This document shows, in pieces, positions 1-7,729 of a stretch of 48,958 bases of DNA (its first letter is position 1; every line of letters starts with the position of its first letter). Below the pieces are notes generated by a model. The model was not told the DNA's origin, made no database searches, and was given only the letters and a program-made list of their open reading frames with translations. The stretch comes from Candidatus Aphodenecus pullistercoris (GTDB taxonomy: Bacteria > Spirochaetota > Spirochaetia > Sphaerochaetales > Sphaerochaetaceae): the NCBI GenBank assembly GCA_017694495.1, contig JADIMU010000022.1:1-48958 (forward strand). The letters are read 5' to 3'. The translations under genes and the position numbers were made by a program.

Positions 1-2
1 GC

Positions 3-1088
3 CCCGGCGACTACCCCCTCCAGAAGAAGAGGCACACGCTGGAGTTCCTGCGCGAGATCGCCTACCTCAGGCCCAGGACCAACCTGATCGGCGCCGTCAT
101 GCGTGTGCGCTCCACCCTGGCCTACGCCATCCACAGCTTCTTCCAGGAGAGGGGCTTCTACTACGTCAACACGCCCCTGATCACGACGAGCGACTGCGAG
201 GGAGCGGGCGAGACCTTCCAGGTCACGACCCTCGACCTCGACAAGGTCCCCCGCGACCAGGAAGGCAAGGTCGACTACTCGAAGGACTTCTTCGGCAAGA
301 AGGCCTCGCTGACCGTCTCAGGCCAGCTCGAGGGCGAGAGCTACGCACTGGCCCTGAAGGACATCTACACCTTCGGCCCGACCTTCCGTGCAGAGAACAG
401 CAACACGACCCGCCATCTGGCCGAGTTCTGGATGGTCGAGCCCGAGATGGCCTTCTGCGACCTGGAGGGCGACGAGGAGACCGCCGAGAGCTTCCTGAAG
501 TACATCTTCCAGTACGTCCTCGACAAGTGCCCCGAGGAGATGGCCTTCTTCGACTCCTTCGTCCTCAAGGGCAACATCGACACGCTGCGCCACGTCATAG
601 AGACGCCCTTCGCCAGGATGACCTACACTGATGCGATCAAGGAGCTCGAGCGCGTCAACGACCAGTTCGAGTACCCCGTCCACTGGGGCAGCGACATCCA
701 GACGGAGCATGAGAAGTTCCTCACCGAGGTCGTGTGCAAGAGGCCCGTCATCGTCACCGACTACCCGAAGGAGATCAAGGCCTTCTACATGAAGATGAAC
801 GAGGACGGACGCACCGTGCGCGGCATGGACGTCCTGGTGCCCCGCCTTGGCGAGATCATCGGAGGAAGCGAGAGGGAGGCCGACTACGACAAGCTCCTTG
901 GACGCATCCGCGAGCTGGGTCTGGAGGAGAAGGACTACTGGTGGTACCTCGAGACGAGGCGCTTCGGTTCCGTTCCCCACGCCGGCTTCGGCCTGGGCTT
1001 CGAGAGGGCCGTCCAGTACGTCACTGGAGTGGCGAACATCAGGGACGTCATCCCCTTCCCCCGCTACGTCAGGAGCGCGGATTTCTAA
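3..1088 (+). CDS. asnS: Asparaginyl-tRNA synthetase (5'-truncated by window edge)
   Basis: Charges tRNA-Asn with asparagine in the cytoplasm. The reading frame is open from base 3, well before the first ATG at 99, and begins with [17 protein letters not shown], a conserved internal stretch of AsnRS just after the anticodon-binding domain, so the N-terminal part lies outside the window. The rest is the class II catalytic core: [21 protein letters not shown] (motif 2 region), [10 protein letters not shown] and the motif 3 run [15 protein letters not shown], ending [11 protein letters not shown] as expected for a complete C-terminus at the TAA. It is followed at once by a short GC-rich hairpin and converges with a minus-strand gene. 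High confidence in family; truncation is due only to the window. Confidence 0.95.
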   Translation, partial: PGDYPLQKKRHTLEFLREIAYLRPRTNLIGAVMRVRSTLAYAIHSFFQERGFYYVNTPLITTSDCEGAGETFQVTTLDLDKVPRDQEGKVDYSKDFFGKKASLTVSGQLEGESYALALKDIYTFGPTFRAENSNTTRHLAEFWMVEPEMAFCDLEGDEETAESFLKYIFQYVLDKCPEEMAFFDSFVLKGNIDTLRHVIETPFARMTYTDAIKELERVNDQFEYPVHWGSDIQTEHEKFLTEVVCKRPVIVTDYPKEIKAFYMKMNEDGRTVRGMDVLVPRLGEIIGGSEREADYDKLLGRIRELGLEEKDYWWYLETRRFGSVPHAGFGLGFERAVQYVTGVANIRDVIPFPRYVRSADF

Positions 1089-1098
1089 GACCTTTACT

Positions 1099-1119
1099 GA
1101 GGGGCCCACGAGGCCCCTC
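1099..1119. terminator. Hairpin between asnS and the convergent HTH gene
   Basis: A perfect 8-bp stem GAGGGGCC/GGCCCCTC (1099-1106 and 1112-1119) with a 5-nt loop lies 10 bases after the asnS stop and 2 bases before the end of the convergent minus-strand gene. The following T run is poor (CTTC), so it is a probable shared terminator rather than a textbook intrinsic one. Confidence 0.55.
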
Positions 1120-1121
1120 CT

Positions 1122-1562
1122 TCATACGCTCAGGTGGATCAGGGCCCAGGCCCTGAGCTGGGCGCTGTCCTCCAGGCCGAGCTTGTCCAGCATGCGGTTG
1201 AGCATCTTGTAGTAGCCGCTGTGGCTGATCGACATCGCGCAAAGGGACTTCTTGACGACGTCGTCGTTGACCAGATGGCTGAGGAACTCCGTCTCGCGCT
1301 GTGTAAGGTAGGCGCCGCTGGGAGAGGATACGATCCCGTCACCAGAGCCCTTTGGATCGTGGAAGATCAGGTGGACGCGCCACTGTCGGCTCAGCTCATT
1401 GACCAAGGGAAGCACGCGCTCGAGATCCGAGGCCTTGCGCACCCAGAGGCAGATGCTGTCATACAGCTGTACAAGCGGGCTTTCAAGCACATTGGTCCTG
1501 AAGCCGGCCTCCTCGATCGTACGTCTGGCGCGCTCGGCGCCGAAGAGATGGAATCTTGTCAT
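1122..1562 (-). CDS. Protein with C-terminal LuxR-type helix-turn-helix
   Basis: Putative transcription regulator of 146 residues. Residues about 86-146 read LTQRETEFLSHLV...SISHSGYYKMLNRMLDKLGLEDSAQLRAWAL, which matches the LuxR/GerE HTH pattern LTxREXEVL...IS...KLGV..R..A. The N-terminal 80 residues (LYDSICLWVRKASDLERVLPLVNELSRQWRVHLIFHD) are not a recognisable receiver or autoinducer domain. I chose ATG 1562 because it clears the end of yaiI by 19 bases; a longer frame to 1646 would overlap yaiI. It is probably co-transcribed with yaiI. Target and signal are unknown. The recognition helix lacks the usual TVKxH residues, so DNA binding is inferred from overall pattern only. Confidence 0.6.
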   Translation of the reverse strand: MTRFHLFGAERARRTIEEAGFRTNVLESPLVQLYDSICLWVRKASDLERVLPLVNELSRQWRVHLIFHDPKGSGDGIVSSPSGAYLTQRETEFLSHLVNDDVVKKSLCAMSISHSGYYKMLNRMLDKLGLEDSAQLRAWALIHLSV

Positions 1563-1581
1563 GCATCCCCATATGGGACTG

Positions 1582-2109
1582 TCACCGCTTTTGTGCAAGG
1601 ATGCGGTCAAGTGTGTTGGAGAAGGCCTCGAGCGTCTTCGCATCAAGCTGGCGCTGACGCTCGCCGAAGAGGCCCATCTCCCTCATCGCATAGTTCACCG
1701 CCCTCTGGCCCATCCTCGCCCTGATGTCACCTTCATCATACTCGTGGCCCCTGTCGTCCATGGCGCGGGCGCCCTTGGCTATGGCGCGCTCAAGCAGCGG
1801 AATGTCGTGGCTTATGACGAGCGAGTCGGCGTCGGCCAACTCGACGATGTGGTCGTCGGCCGAGTCGGCGCCCGTTGGGACGACGTGCATGGACAGGCGG
1901 CTGCGGATCCTCCTCAGATCCTCTCTGCCAAGAGAGTCCCTGTAAGGGTCGCGCAGCCTCCTCGTGTCCTCCTCGATGGCTGTCCGCACGTCCGAAAGGT
2001 CGCGGTCGGCGAAGAAGCGGCACTCGAGGCCGTCCTTCAGGGCGCGGCGGATGATTATCGCCCGCCAGCGCTGTGGCAGGCTGTCGGCATCGACGAGCAG
2101 GGTCGGCAC
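1582..2109 (-). CDS. YaiI/YqxD family protein (DUF188)
   Basis: Member of the UPF0178/DUF188 family, small PIN-like proteins of unknown biochemical role. The 175-residue sequence shows the family hallmarks in order: LLVDADSLP at the N-terminus, CRFFADRDL, then [38 protein letters not shown]. Asp7 and Asp9 and the later Asp pairs resemble PIN-type acidic residues, suggesting a nuclease-like fold. The start is GTG at 2109 with a GGGAG Shine-Dalgarno sequence about 8 bases upstream. A strong promoter (TTGACA, 16-bp spacer, AATAAT) sits at 2174-2147. First gene of a two-gene unit with the HTH gene downstream. Confidence 0.88.
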   Translation of the reverse strand: MPTLLVDADSLPQRWRAIIIRRALKDGLECRFFADRDLSDVRTAIEEDTRRLRDPYRDSLGREDLRRIRSRLSMHVVPTGADSADDHIVELADADSLVISHDIPLLERAIAKGARAMDDRGHEYDEGDIRARMGQRAVNYAMREMGLFGERQRQLDAKTLEAFSNTLDRILAQKR

Positions 2110-2146
2110 TTCAATTTCTCCCTCATCAGGTGTAGGATTGACTCAG

Positions 2147-2174
2147 ATTATTTCAAAGGAGAAACCAGTGTCAA
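2147..2174 (-). promoter_or_regulatory. yaiI promoter overlapping the pfp start
   Basis: On the minus strand TTGACA (2174-2169) is followed by a 16-bp spacer and AATAAT (2152-2147). The -35 box lies over the GTG start codon of the divergent pfp gene and the -10 box lies next to its Shine-Dalgarno sequence, so RNA polymerase binding here and transcription of pfp are physically linked. Confidence 0.6.
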
Positions 2175-3826
2175 TTTCACCGCTTCAGAAGGCGCGCTAC
2201 GCCTATGAGCCCAAACTGCCGAAGATCCTCCAGTCGGACATCGGCAACGTCGCGATAAAAGAGGGACCAGCGACCCAGTCCGTCGCCGACCAGGAGAAGG
2301 TCAAGGCCCTCTTCCCCAACACCTACGGCATGAAGGAGATCTCCTTCGTCAACGCACCCAGCTCGGCCAAGGCCTGCCGCCAGGTCGTCGGCGTCATCCT
2401 CTCCGGCGGTCAGGCGCCCGGTGGACACAATGTCATCACAGGCCTCTACGACGCCCTGAAGAAGGCTGACGGAGCCAACGTCCTTCTGGGCTTCAAGGGT
2501 GGTCCCAGCGGCCTCATCGAGGACAGCTATGTGGAGTTCACCGACGAGATCATCGACCGCTATCGCAACACGGGCGGATTCGACATCATCGGCTCGGGAC
2601 GCACGAAGCTCGAGACGGTCGAGCAGTTCGAAGTCGTCGAGAAGGTCGCCCACAGCCACGGTCTGACCGCCATCGTCATCATCGGCGGAGACGACTCGAA
2701 CACCAACGCGGCCGTCCTTGCCGAATACTTCGCCGCAAAGAAGAGCGGCATCCAGGTCATCGGCTGCCCCAAGACGATCGACGGCGACCTGAAGAACGAT
2801 GTCATCGAGACGAGCTTCGGCTTCGACACGGCCGCAAAGACCTACAGCGAGCTGATCGGCAACATCGAGCGTGACGCCGCCAGCGCCAGGAAGTACTGGC
2901 ACTTCATCAAGGTCATGGGACGCTCCGCAAGCCACATCGCCCTCGAGTGCGCCCTCGAGTGCCAGCCCAACATCTGCCTCATCGGCGAGGAGGTCGAGGC
3001 CAAGGGACAGAGCCTGATGGACATCGTCTGTCACATCAGTGACGTCGTCGCCGCACGCAGCGCTGCTGGTGAGAACTTCGGCGTCGCCATCATCCCTGAG
3101 GGCCTGATCGAGTTCATCCCCGAGATCAAGGTCCTGATCGGCGAGCTGAACGACCTGCTTGCCGTCCATGCCGACGAGTTTGGCCGTCTCGAGGACTTCA
3201 TTGAGCAGTTCGACTTCGTCCTCGCCCACCTGAGCGCCAACAGTGCCAAGGTCTTCGCCTTCCTGCCAGAGGACATCCAGAAGCAGCTCATGATGGACCG
3301 CGACCCGCACGGCAACGTCCAGGTCAGCCGCATCGAGACGGAGAAGCTCCTGATCACGATGGTCACGAGGATGCTCAAGGAGCGCAAGGCCAATGGCCAG
3401 TTCCGTGGCTCCTTCAACGCGATGGGCCACTTCTTCGGCTACGAGGGACGCTGCGCCTTCCCCTCCAACTTCGACGCCGACTACTGCTACAGCCTCGGCT
3501 ACAACGCCTACCTCCTGATCGCCAACGGCCTGACAGGCTACATGTCGGTCATCACAGGCCTGGGCAAGGGCCCCGCCTCCTGGCAGGCCGGAGGCATGCC
3601 GATCACATGCATGATGAACATCGAGCGCCGCCACGGCGAGTACAAGCCCGTCATCAGGAAGGCCCTGGTCGAGCTCGAGGGCAAGCCCTTCACCTACTTC
3701 AGCTCGCAGAGGGAAAAGTGGGAGAAGGAGACATGCTACACCTTCCCTGGAGCCATCCAGTACTACGGACCCGAGGAAGTGTGCGACATCACGACGCGCA
3801 CCCTCGCCCTGGAAAAGGGAGAGTGA
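2168..3826 (+). CDS. pfp: Pyrophosphate-dependent 6-phosphofructokinase, long form
   Basis: Phosphorylates fructose 6-phosphate reversibly using pyrophosphate, a glycolysis/gluconeogenesis step in the cytoplasm. 552 residues, the size of the long PFP class found in spirochaetes and plants. Key motifs are GGQAPGGHN near residue 80, [16 protein letters not shown] near 172 and [13 protein letters not shown] near 200: the Asp in GGDDS and the Lys in PKTIDGD are the residues that favour PPi over [18 protein letters not shown] near 250 is the substrate-binding PFK motif. The start is GTG 2168 because AAAGGAG (2155-2161) sits 6 bases upstream and the protein then begins with the family-like [15 protein letters not shown]; the upstream open frame is a shadow of yaiI. 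A strong hairpin follows. Confidence 0.95.
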   Translation: MSISPLQKARYAYEPKLPKILQSDIGNVAIKEGPATQSVADQEKVKALFPNTYGMKEISFVNAPSSAKACRQVVGVILSGGQAPGGHNVITGLYDALKKADGANVLLGFKGGPSGLIEDSYVEFTDEIIDRYRNTGGFDIIGSGRTKLETVEQFEVVEKVAHSHGLTAIVIIGGDDSNTNAAVLAEYFAAKKSGIQVIGCPKTIDGDLKNDVIETSFGFDTAAKTYSELIGNIERDAASARKYWHFIKVMGRSASHIALECALECQPNICLIGEEVEAKGQSLMDIVCHISDVVAARSAAGENFGVAIIPEGLIEFIPEIKVLIGELNDLLAVHADEFGRLEDFIEQFDFVLAHLSANSAKVFAFLPEDIQKQLMMDRDPHGNVQVSRIETEKLLITMVTRMLKERKANGQFRGSFNAMGHFFGYEGRCAFPSNFDADYCYSLGYNAYLLIANGLTGYMSVITGLGKGPASWQAGGMPITCMMNIERRHGEYKPVIRKALVELEGKPFTYFSSQREKWEKETCYTFPGAIQYYGPEEVCDITTRTLALEKGE

Positions 3827-3833
3827 CAAGCAA

Positions 3834-3860
3834 GAGGGCCAGGATCGCTTCCTGGCCCTC
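3834..3860. terminator. Terminator hairpin between pfp and yhbY
   Basis: Perfect 11-bp stem (3834-3844 with 3850-3860) around a TCGCT loop, 7 bases after the pfp stop and 20 bases before the end of convergent yhbY. Pyrimidine-rich sequence TCCCTTTCC follows on the plus strand. Position suggests a shared terminator. Confidence 0.7.
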
Positions 3861-3880
3861 TCCCTTTCCTGACCGAGCTT

Positions 3881-4195
3881 TCAGTCTATGACGCTCAGCC
3901 TTTTGATGTCGTAGCGTCTCCTGTCAGCCTCCTTCGCCTGGCGGAAGAAGATGGCGGTGAAGCCGGTCGTGACGATCAGGTCGACCCCGCTGGCCTTCTC
4001 CAGCTGGAATGAAAGCTCCTTCACCTCATCCTTGTGGGCCTGGAAGCGGACCTTGACGAGCTCATGGCAGTCGGCCGCATCACAGAGGGCCTTGGCCACG
4101 GCGGCAGTCACGCCCTCCTTGCCAACCATGACGACAGGTGAGAGTCTCTGGGCCGAACTGCGCAGGAAGGCCCGCTGTGCACTTGTGTATTCCAT
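3881..4195 (-). CDS. yhbY: YhbY-type CRM-domain RNA-binding protein
   Basis: Small ribosome-assembly-associated RNA-binding protein. 104 residues from ATG 4195: EYTSAQRAFLRSSAQRLSPVVMVGKEGVTAAVAKAL, then ELVKVRFQ...GVDLIVTTGFTAIFFR, which follows the CRM (YhbY) pattern including the GKxG loop that contacts RNA. ATG 4195 is chosen over the longer frame to 4228 because homologues start just before the LTxxQRxxLR segment and a GAGAGG Shine-Dalgarno sequence lies 9 bases upstream. It has its own promoter (4253-4224) placed just after the terminator of the upstream minus-strand ligase gene. Confidence 0.88.
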   Translation of the reverse strand: MEYTSAQRAFLRSSAQRLSPVVMVGKEGVTAAVAKALCDAADCHELVKVRFQAHKDEVKELSFQLEKASGVDLIVTTGFTAIFFRQAKEADRRRYDIKRLSVID

Positions 4196-4223
4196 GATTG
4201 AAAACCTCTCAAAAGACTGGGCA

Positions 4224-4253
4224 AGCATAGTGGCCAGAAGGCCACAAGGTCAA
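4224..4253 (-). promoter_or_regulatory. yhbY promoter with palindrome in spacer
   Basis: Minus-strand TTGACC (4253-4248), 18-bp spacer, TATGCT (4229-4224). The spacer holds an exact inverted repeat TGGCC-TTCT-GGCCA (4244-4231), a plausible operator. The -35 box starts directly in the T-rich tail of the terminator of the preceding acyl-CoA ligase gene. Confidence 0.55.
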
Positions 4254-4260
4254 GAAGAAA

Positions 4261-4276
4261 GGGGCCCGAAGGCCCC
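4261..4276 (-). terminator. Intrinsic terminator of the acyl-CoA ligase gene
   Basis: On the minus strand GGGGCC-TTCG-GGCCCC followed by TTTCTTCTT: a UUCG tetraloop hairpin with a pyrimidine/T-rich tail, starting 8 bases after the stop codon at 4285. Confidence 0.8.
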
Positions 4277-4284
4277 TCAGCTTG

Positions 4285-6021
4285 TCAGCCCTCAAGCTCC
4301 TTTCTGTAGTCCTTGCGGACCTCGAAGCGCTTGACCTTCTTCGTGCTCGTCATCGCAAGGGGCTCCTTGGCGATGATGACCTTCGTGATCTTCTTGTAGC
4401 TCTGCAGCTCCCTGTTGACCGTCATGACGATCGAGTTGATATAGGCCTCCAGGTCGTCCGGATGGGCCTTGGCGCAGTCGGCTGAAGGATAGATGATGGC
4501 CGCGATGCCCTCGCTCTTGTCCTTGGCGTTCAGCGTATAGCCGCACACACAGATCTGGTCGACGTCGTAGTGGAGCTGGAAGTGGTCCTCGATCTCCTCG
4601 GGGAAGACGTTCTTGCCACCCTCGGTGACGATGACGTTCTTGGCGCGGCCAGTGAGGAAGAGATAGCCGTCCTTCTGGTAGCCGACGTCCCCGGTATTGA
4701 GCCAGCCGTCCTCGCTGAGGACCTCCTTCGTCGCCTCCTCGTTGTTGTAGTAGCCCTTCATGACCACTGGCCCACGCACGTAGATGACGCCGTTGCCTTC
4801 GCTGTCGGGGTCGACGATCTTGACCTCGACCTCGGGGATGTGGTGGCCGACGGAGGCCTCGTTGTAGGCCTCGACCGGATTGAGGTGGGTGATCGGGCTG
4901 GTCTCGGTCAGACCATAGCCCTGGACGAAGTCGATGCCAAGCTCGTTGAACATCTTGAAGGTCGAGGGCGGCAGCGGTCCACCACCGCAGATGCATATCC
5001 TGGCGTTCTCAAGCGAGAGCTTTTTGAGCAGGAAGCCGAACCACTTCTTGCCCACCTTGATGTGGAAGACCTTCTTGAGGAAGCCGGAGATGCCCATCAG
5101 GCCGCGGATCAGGCCGTAGACGACGATGCCCTTCTCCCTAACGCCGTTCATGAGGGCGCTGAGCAGCTTGTTGAAGAGCAGAGGCACTGCGAGGAACATC
5201 GTGACCTTGCCCATCTTCAGCTCCTTGAGGACCTGGGGGACGACGAGCCTCTTGCCGAAGACGCATGAAGCGCCGCAGGAGATCGTCTCGAAGAAGACTG
5301 CGAGCATCGTGTATGCGTGGTGCAAGGGGAGGATGGCGTAGAAGACGTCCTCGGGATAGAGCTTCATCAGCCTCTGTGCGAGGTAGCAGTCGCTGACGAG
5401 GTTGGAATGCGTCAGCTGGACACCCTTGGGCACGCCTGTCGTGCCGCTGGTGAAGAGGATGGCAGCGACATCGTCCTCGCTGGCCTTTTCCGCCTGATAC
5501 CTGCCTTCGGCTTTGAGGTCGAACAGGTAGCTGTAGCTCTTGCTATTGGGCTCGAGACAGTACTTCTCGACGAGGGAGAGCTTGCCCGTCTTCGTGCCGA
5601 TGTTCTCGATCCTGTCGGCGTCGATGAAGATGCGCGAGACCCCGCCGAAGGCCATGAGGGTCTCCATGTCGGTGTCGTTGTATGTGATGTCGAGGGGGAC
5701 GACGATGGCGCCGGCGTAGAGGACGGCAAGGTAGGCGACTGCCCACTCGGGGCTGTTCTTGCCACTGACTGCGATCTTGTCACCCTTCTTCACGCCTGTG
5801 GCGTTGAGGTAGTTGGCGATCTGGACGACCTTCTCATGGACCTCGTTGTAGCTCATGTGGAGCTCTTTGGGATGGAAGGCTGTGAAACAGGGCCTCTCGC
5901 CGAAGCGGGAGACCGAGATGTCGAACATCTCGACGACTGTAGGCCATTTGCCGTTGAACGCCTTGCCCCTGTACTCCTCGAGGAAGGCATGGGCATCGGG
6001 ATTGGGATACTTGAATGCCAT
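4285..6021 (-). CDS. Long-chain fatty-acid--CoA ligase (AMP-binding)
   Basis: Activates a carboxylic acid, probably a fatty acid, through an acyl-adenylate to acyl-CoA. 578 residues. AMP-binding motif LFTSGTTGVPKGVQLTHSNL lies near residue 190-210, YGLTETSP near 370, and GWLNTGDVGYQKDGYLFLTGRAKNVIVTEGGKNVFPEEIE near 440-480, followed by a C-terminal lid domain with the catalytic-type Lys in STKKVKRFEVRKDY. No signal peptide. The start ATG 6021 has AGGAG 8 bases upstream. It has its own promoter and terminator, so it is monocistronic. Substrate chain length cannot be read from sequence; adjacent genes do not form a fatty-acid operon. Confidence 0.88.
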   Translation of the reverse strand: MAFKYPNPDAHAFLEEYRGKAFNGKWPTVVEMFDISVSRFGERPCFTAFHPKELHMSYNEVHEKVVQIANYLNATGVKKGDKIAVSGKNSPEWAVAYLAVLYAGAIVVPLDITYNDTDMETLMAFGGVSRIFIDADRIENIGTKTGKLSLVEKYCLEPNSKSYSYLFDLKAEGRYQAEKASEDDVAAILFTSGTTGVPKGVQLTHSNLVSDCYLAQRLMKLYPEDVFYAILPLHHAYTMLAVFFETISCGASCVFGKRLVVPQVLKELKMGKVTMFLAVPLLFNKLLSALMNGVREKGIVVYGLIRGLMGISGFLKKVFHIKVGKKWFGFLLKKLSLENARICICGGGPLPPSTFKMFNELGIDFVQGYGLTETSPITHLNPVEAYNEASVGHHIPEVEVKIVDPDSEGNGVIYVRGPVVMKGYYNNEEATKEVLSEDGWLNTGDVGYQKDGYLFLTGRAKNVIVTEGGKNVFPEEIEDHFQLHYDVDQICVCGYTLNAKDKSEGIAAIIYPSADCAKAHPDDLEAYINSIVMTVNRELQSYKKITKVIIAKEPLAMTSTKKVKRFEVRKDYRKELEG

Positions 6022-6048
6022 ATGTGGAATCTCCTGAAAACTGCCTAC

Positions 6049-6077
6049 ATTCTAATGACTTCCACCCTTCGCTTCAA
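6049..6077 (-). promoter_or_regulatory. Promoter of the acyl-CoA ligase gene
   Basis: Minus-strand TTGAAG (6077-6072), 17-bp spacer, TAGAAT (6054-6049), giving a leader of about 20 bases before ATG 6021 that includes the AGGAG ribosome site. The 158-base gap to the lipoprotein gene contains no other gene that I can see. Confidence 0.6.
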
Positions 6078-6179
6078 GCTTTTTCTGGACAGTTTTTCAC
6101 ATTGCGTAATTCCGTCATTCTCCCCCTCAAATGTCAAGAAAAGCCCCTGGGCCAAGCTGTTCCAAGGGCTTTGCACAAT

Positions 6180-7616
6180 TCAGCTCCATTCTTTGAGAGC
6201 GGTTTCAAAATCCGCCTTGAAGCGGTCAGGATCCATCGAGGTGACCTCCATCGGCCAACGCTTGATGTATTCCGGAATTGTGTCGTACTTGGGCACTTCC
6301 AGACAGGCGTAGGCATAGTTCGCGATGTAGTCCTCATCTTCGATTCCACAGGCTCTGAGATGGGCATCGACAAGTGCCTCTACGAGTTCATTTCCCTCCT
6401 TTCCCTCAAGCTGATCATAGAACTCTAGGAAGTCCGTCTTCTCCAGCTTCTCACGACTCGTCACGCTGGCGAAGTCAGGTCCTTCAGCATAGCCACCATC
6501 ACCAGTAGTCTGTGCCGCCGCACTCTTCCCACCACTCCAACTGAAGATGACGGGGTTCGTGTTGACGGCATTGCCCAGTTTGCGCATGCCATCCTTCACT
6601 TCGTGGGCTTCAAAGCCCTCGTCAATCTCCTCAAGGCTCGCCGCCATGAAGTCGTCGTAGGATGAGAAGCCGCCTTCATAGCCTCTGCTCAGATTCTGGT
6701 AATTTGCGTACATGTATTTGGAAACACCGAAGAGGAAGTCGTCGTCCATCGCCTCGGCCTCGGAGCGTGTATCAATGACGTAATCACGATCACCTCTCAG
6801 TCCCGCAATCTGGTCATAGATGTCTTGGAGGTCGAAGAGGTCCGATCCTCTGACCTTGTCGGCATGGATGAAGGACTGGAAGAGGTCCTTGTCGCTTCTA
6901 CCGCTTATCCAGGCTCTGTTGAATGAGATGCCCTGTGTTGCCTCGCCACTCTGGCTGTCGAACTTGCCAAGCCAGATCCAGTCGACCAGGGCGTCCTCCT
7001 CAATCTTGCCATCAGGCCCAAGCTGACCGAAGGAGAACTGGCCCACCTTGTTCAGGTTCCTGACATCGATGTCCTGGAACTCAAGAGCTATGATGAAGGG
7101 CGTCGGAATGTATTCCACACCATGGATAATGTTCACCGGCGCCACAGCGACGAGCTGTCTGTAGGAAAAGCGCTTGCTGTCCTTGTTGTAGTAGTACTGG
7201 ATCAGGCCAACAGGATTCTTACCATACCAGATCCGGTATTGCATGAACCATCCATCGTCGTTCTCCCTCCAGGTGTCTGTCATGGCCTCGACGTCGAAAC
7301 CTATGAGGCTGAACCTTCCCCTCTCCTCGGCTTCAGCCTTGACGGAGTCGAAGTTGTTCATCTTCAGCTCCTCGAAGCCTATCATAGCAGGCAGGGATTG
7401 CATGATCGCGCCCGAGCGCCAAGGGTCGTCTCCCCAGACACCGCCAGTTGGCATCTCAGTTATTCCGCGGCTCCCCCCCCCGTTATCGTAATTCTCAGCA
7501 CTGGCGAAAATCGGGACGACGATATTCTCATCACCAACATCCTTTGTGACATCTGGCGAGCACCCTGCGAGCATGCAAGCCAGAAGAGCAGACAGAACAA
7601 TGACAATTCTTCTCAT
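6180..7616 (-). CDS. Large lipoprotein of unknown function with in-frame G9 tract
   Basis: 478 residues. Residues 1-19 are a lipoprotein signal: charged MRR, a hydrophobic core and LAGC with Cys19 as the lipidation site, so the protein is membrane-anchored outside the cytoplasm. I do not recognise the mature domain; it is acidic, rich in Tyr/Trp/Phe and contains no obvious repeats. The ribosome site AAAGGAG is 8 bases before ATG 7616. Codons 46-48 are GGG GGG GGG (bases 7481-7473), a nine-G homopolymer close to the 5' end. GC content and codon use are visibly lower and more mixed than in neighbours, consistent with acquisition or relaxed selection. It stands alone between the ligase gene and divergent folC. 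Confidence 0.75.
   Translation of the reverse strand: MRRIVIVLSALLACMLAGCSPDVTKDVGDENIVVPIFASAENYDNGGGSRGITEMPTGGVWGDDPWRSGAIMQSLPAMIGFEELKMNNFDSVKAEAEERGRFSLIGFDVEAMTDTWRENDDGWFMQYRIWYGKNPVGLIQYYYNKDSKRFSYRQLVAVAPVNIIHGVEYIPTPFIIALEFQDIDVRNLNKVGQFSFGQLGPDGKIEEDALVDWIWLGKFDSQSGEATQGISFNRAWISGRSDKDLFQSFIHADKVRGSDLFDLQDIYDQIAGLRGDRDYVIDTRSEAEAMDDDFLFGVSKYMYANYQNLSRGYEGGFSSYDDFMAASLEEIDEGFEAHEVKDGMRKLGNAVNTNPVIFSWSGGKSAAAQTTGDGGYAEGPDFASVTSREKLEKTDFLEFYDQLEGKEGNELVEALVDAHLRACGIEDEDYIANYAYACLEVPKYDTIPEYIKRWPMEVTSMDPDRFKADFETALKEWS
7473..7481 (-). repeat. G9 homopolymer tract inside lipoprotein gene
   Basis: Nine consecutive G on the coding strand (C on the plus strand) encode Gly46-Gly48. With one G lost the frame reaches TAA four codons beyond the tract; with one G gained it reaches TGA six codons beyond it. 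The sequenced allele is in frame (ON). Confidence 0.9.
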
Positions 7617-7692
7617 GTCAACATTTCTCCTTTTGTCTTACGTATCTCCATCTTCACGCAAGATGGCATTTGGCGCAAGCTTCCCCCTCGCC

Positions 7693-7722
7693 TTTCCATC
7701 GACTCGCCTTGCGTTGTATGAT
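7693..7722 (+). promoter_or_regulatory. Putative folC promoter, leaderless arrangement
   Basis: TTTCCA (7693-7698), 18-bp spacer, TATGAT (7717-7722). The -10 box ends 7 bases before ATG 7730, so transcription would begin at or next to the start codon. No Shine-Dalgarno sequence is visible upstream of 7718 or 7730. Confidence 0.5.
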
Positions 7723-7729
7723 TCTGCCC

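Noticed and set aside
2177-3829. 550-codon open frame on the minus strand opposite pfp
   Set aside because: Antisense shadow of a GC-rich gene: low-complexity Asp/Val/Leu-rich product, no motif, and pfp on the plus strand is unambiguous.
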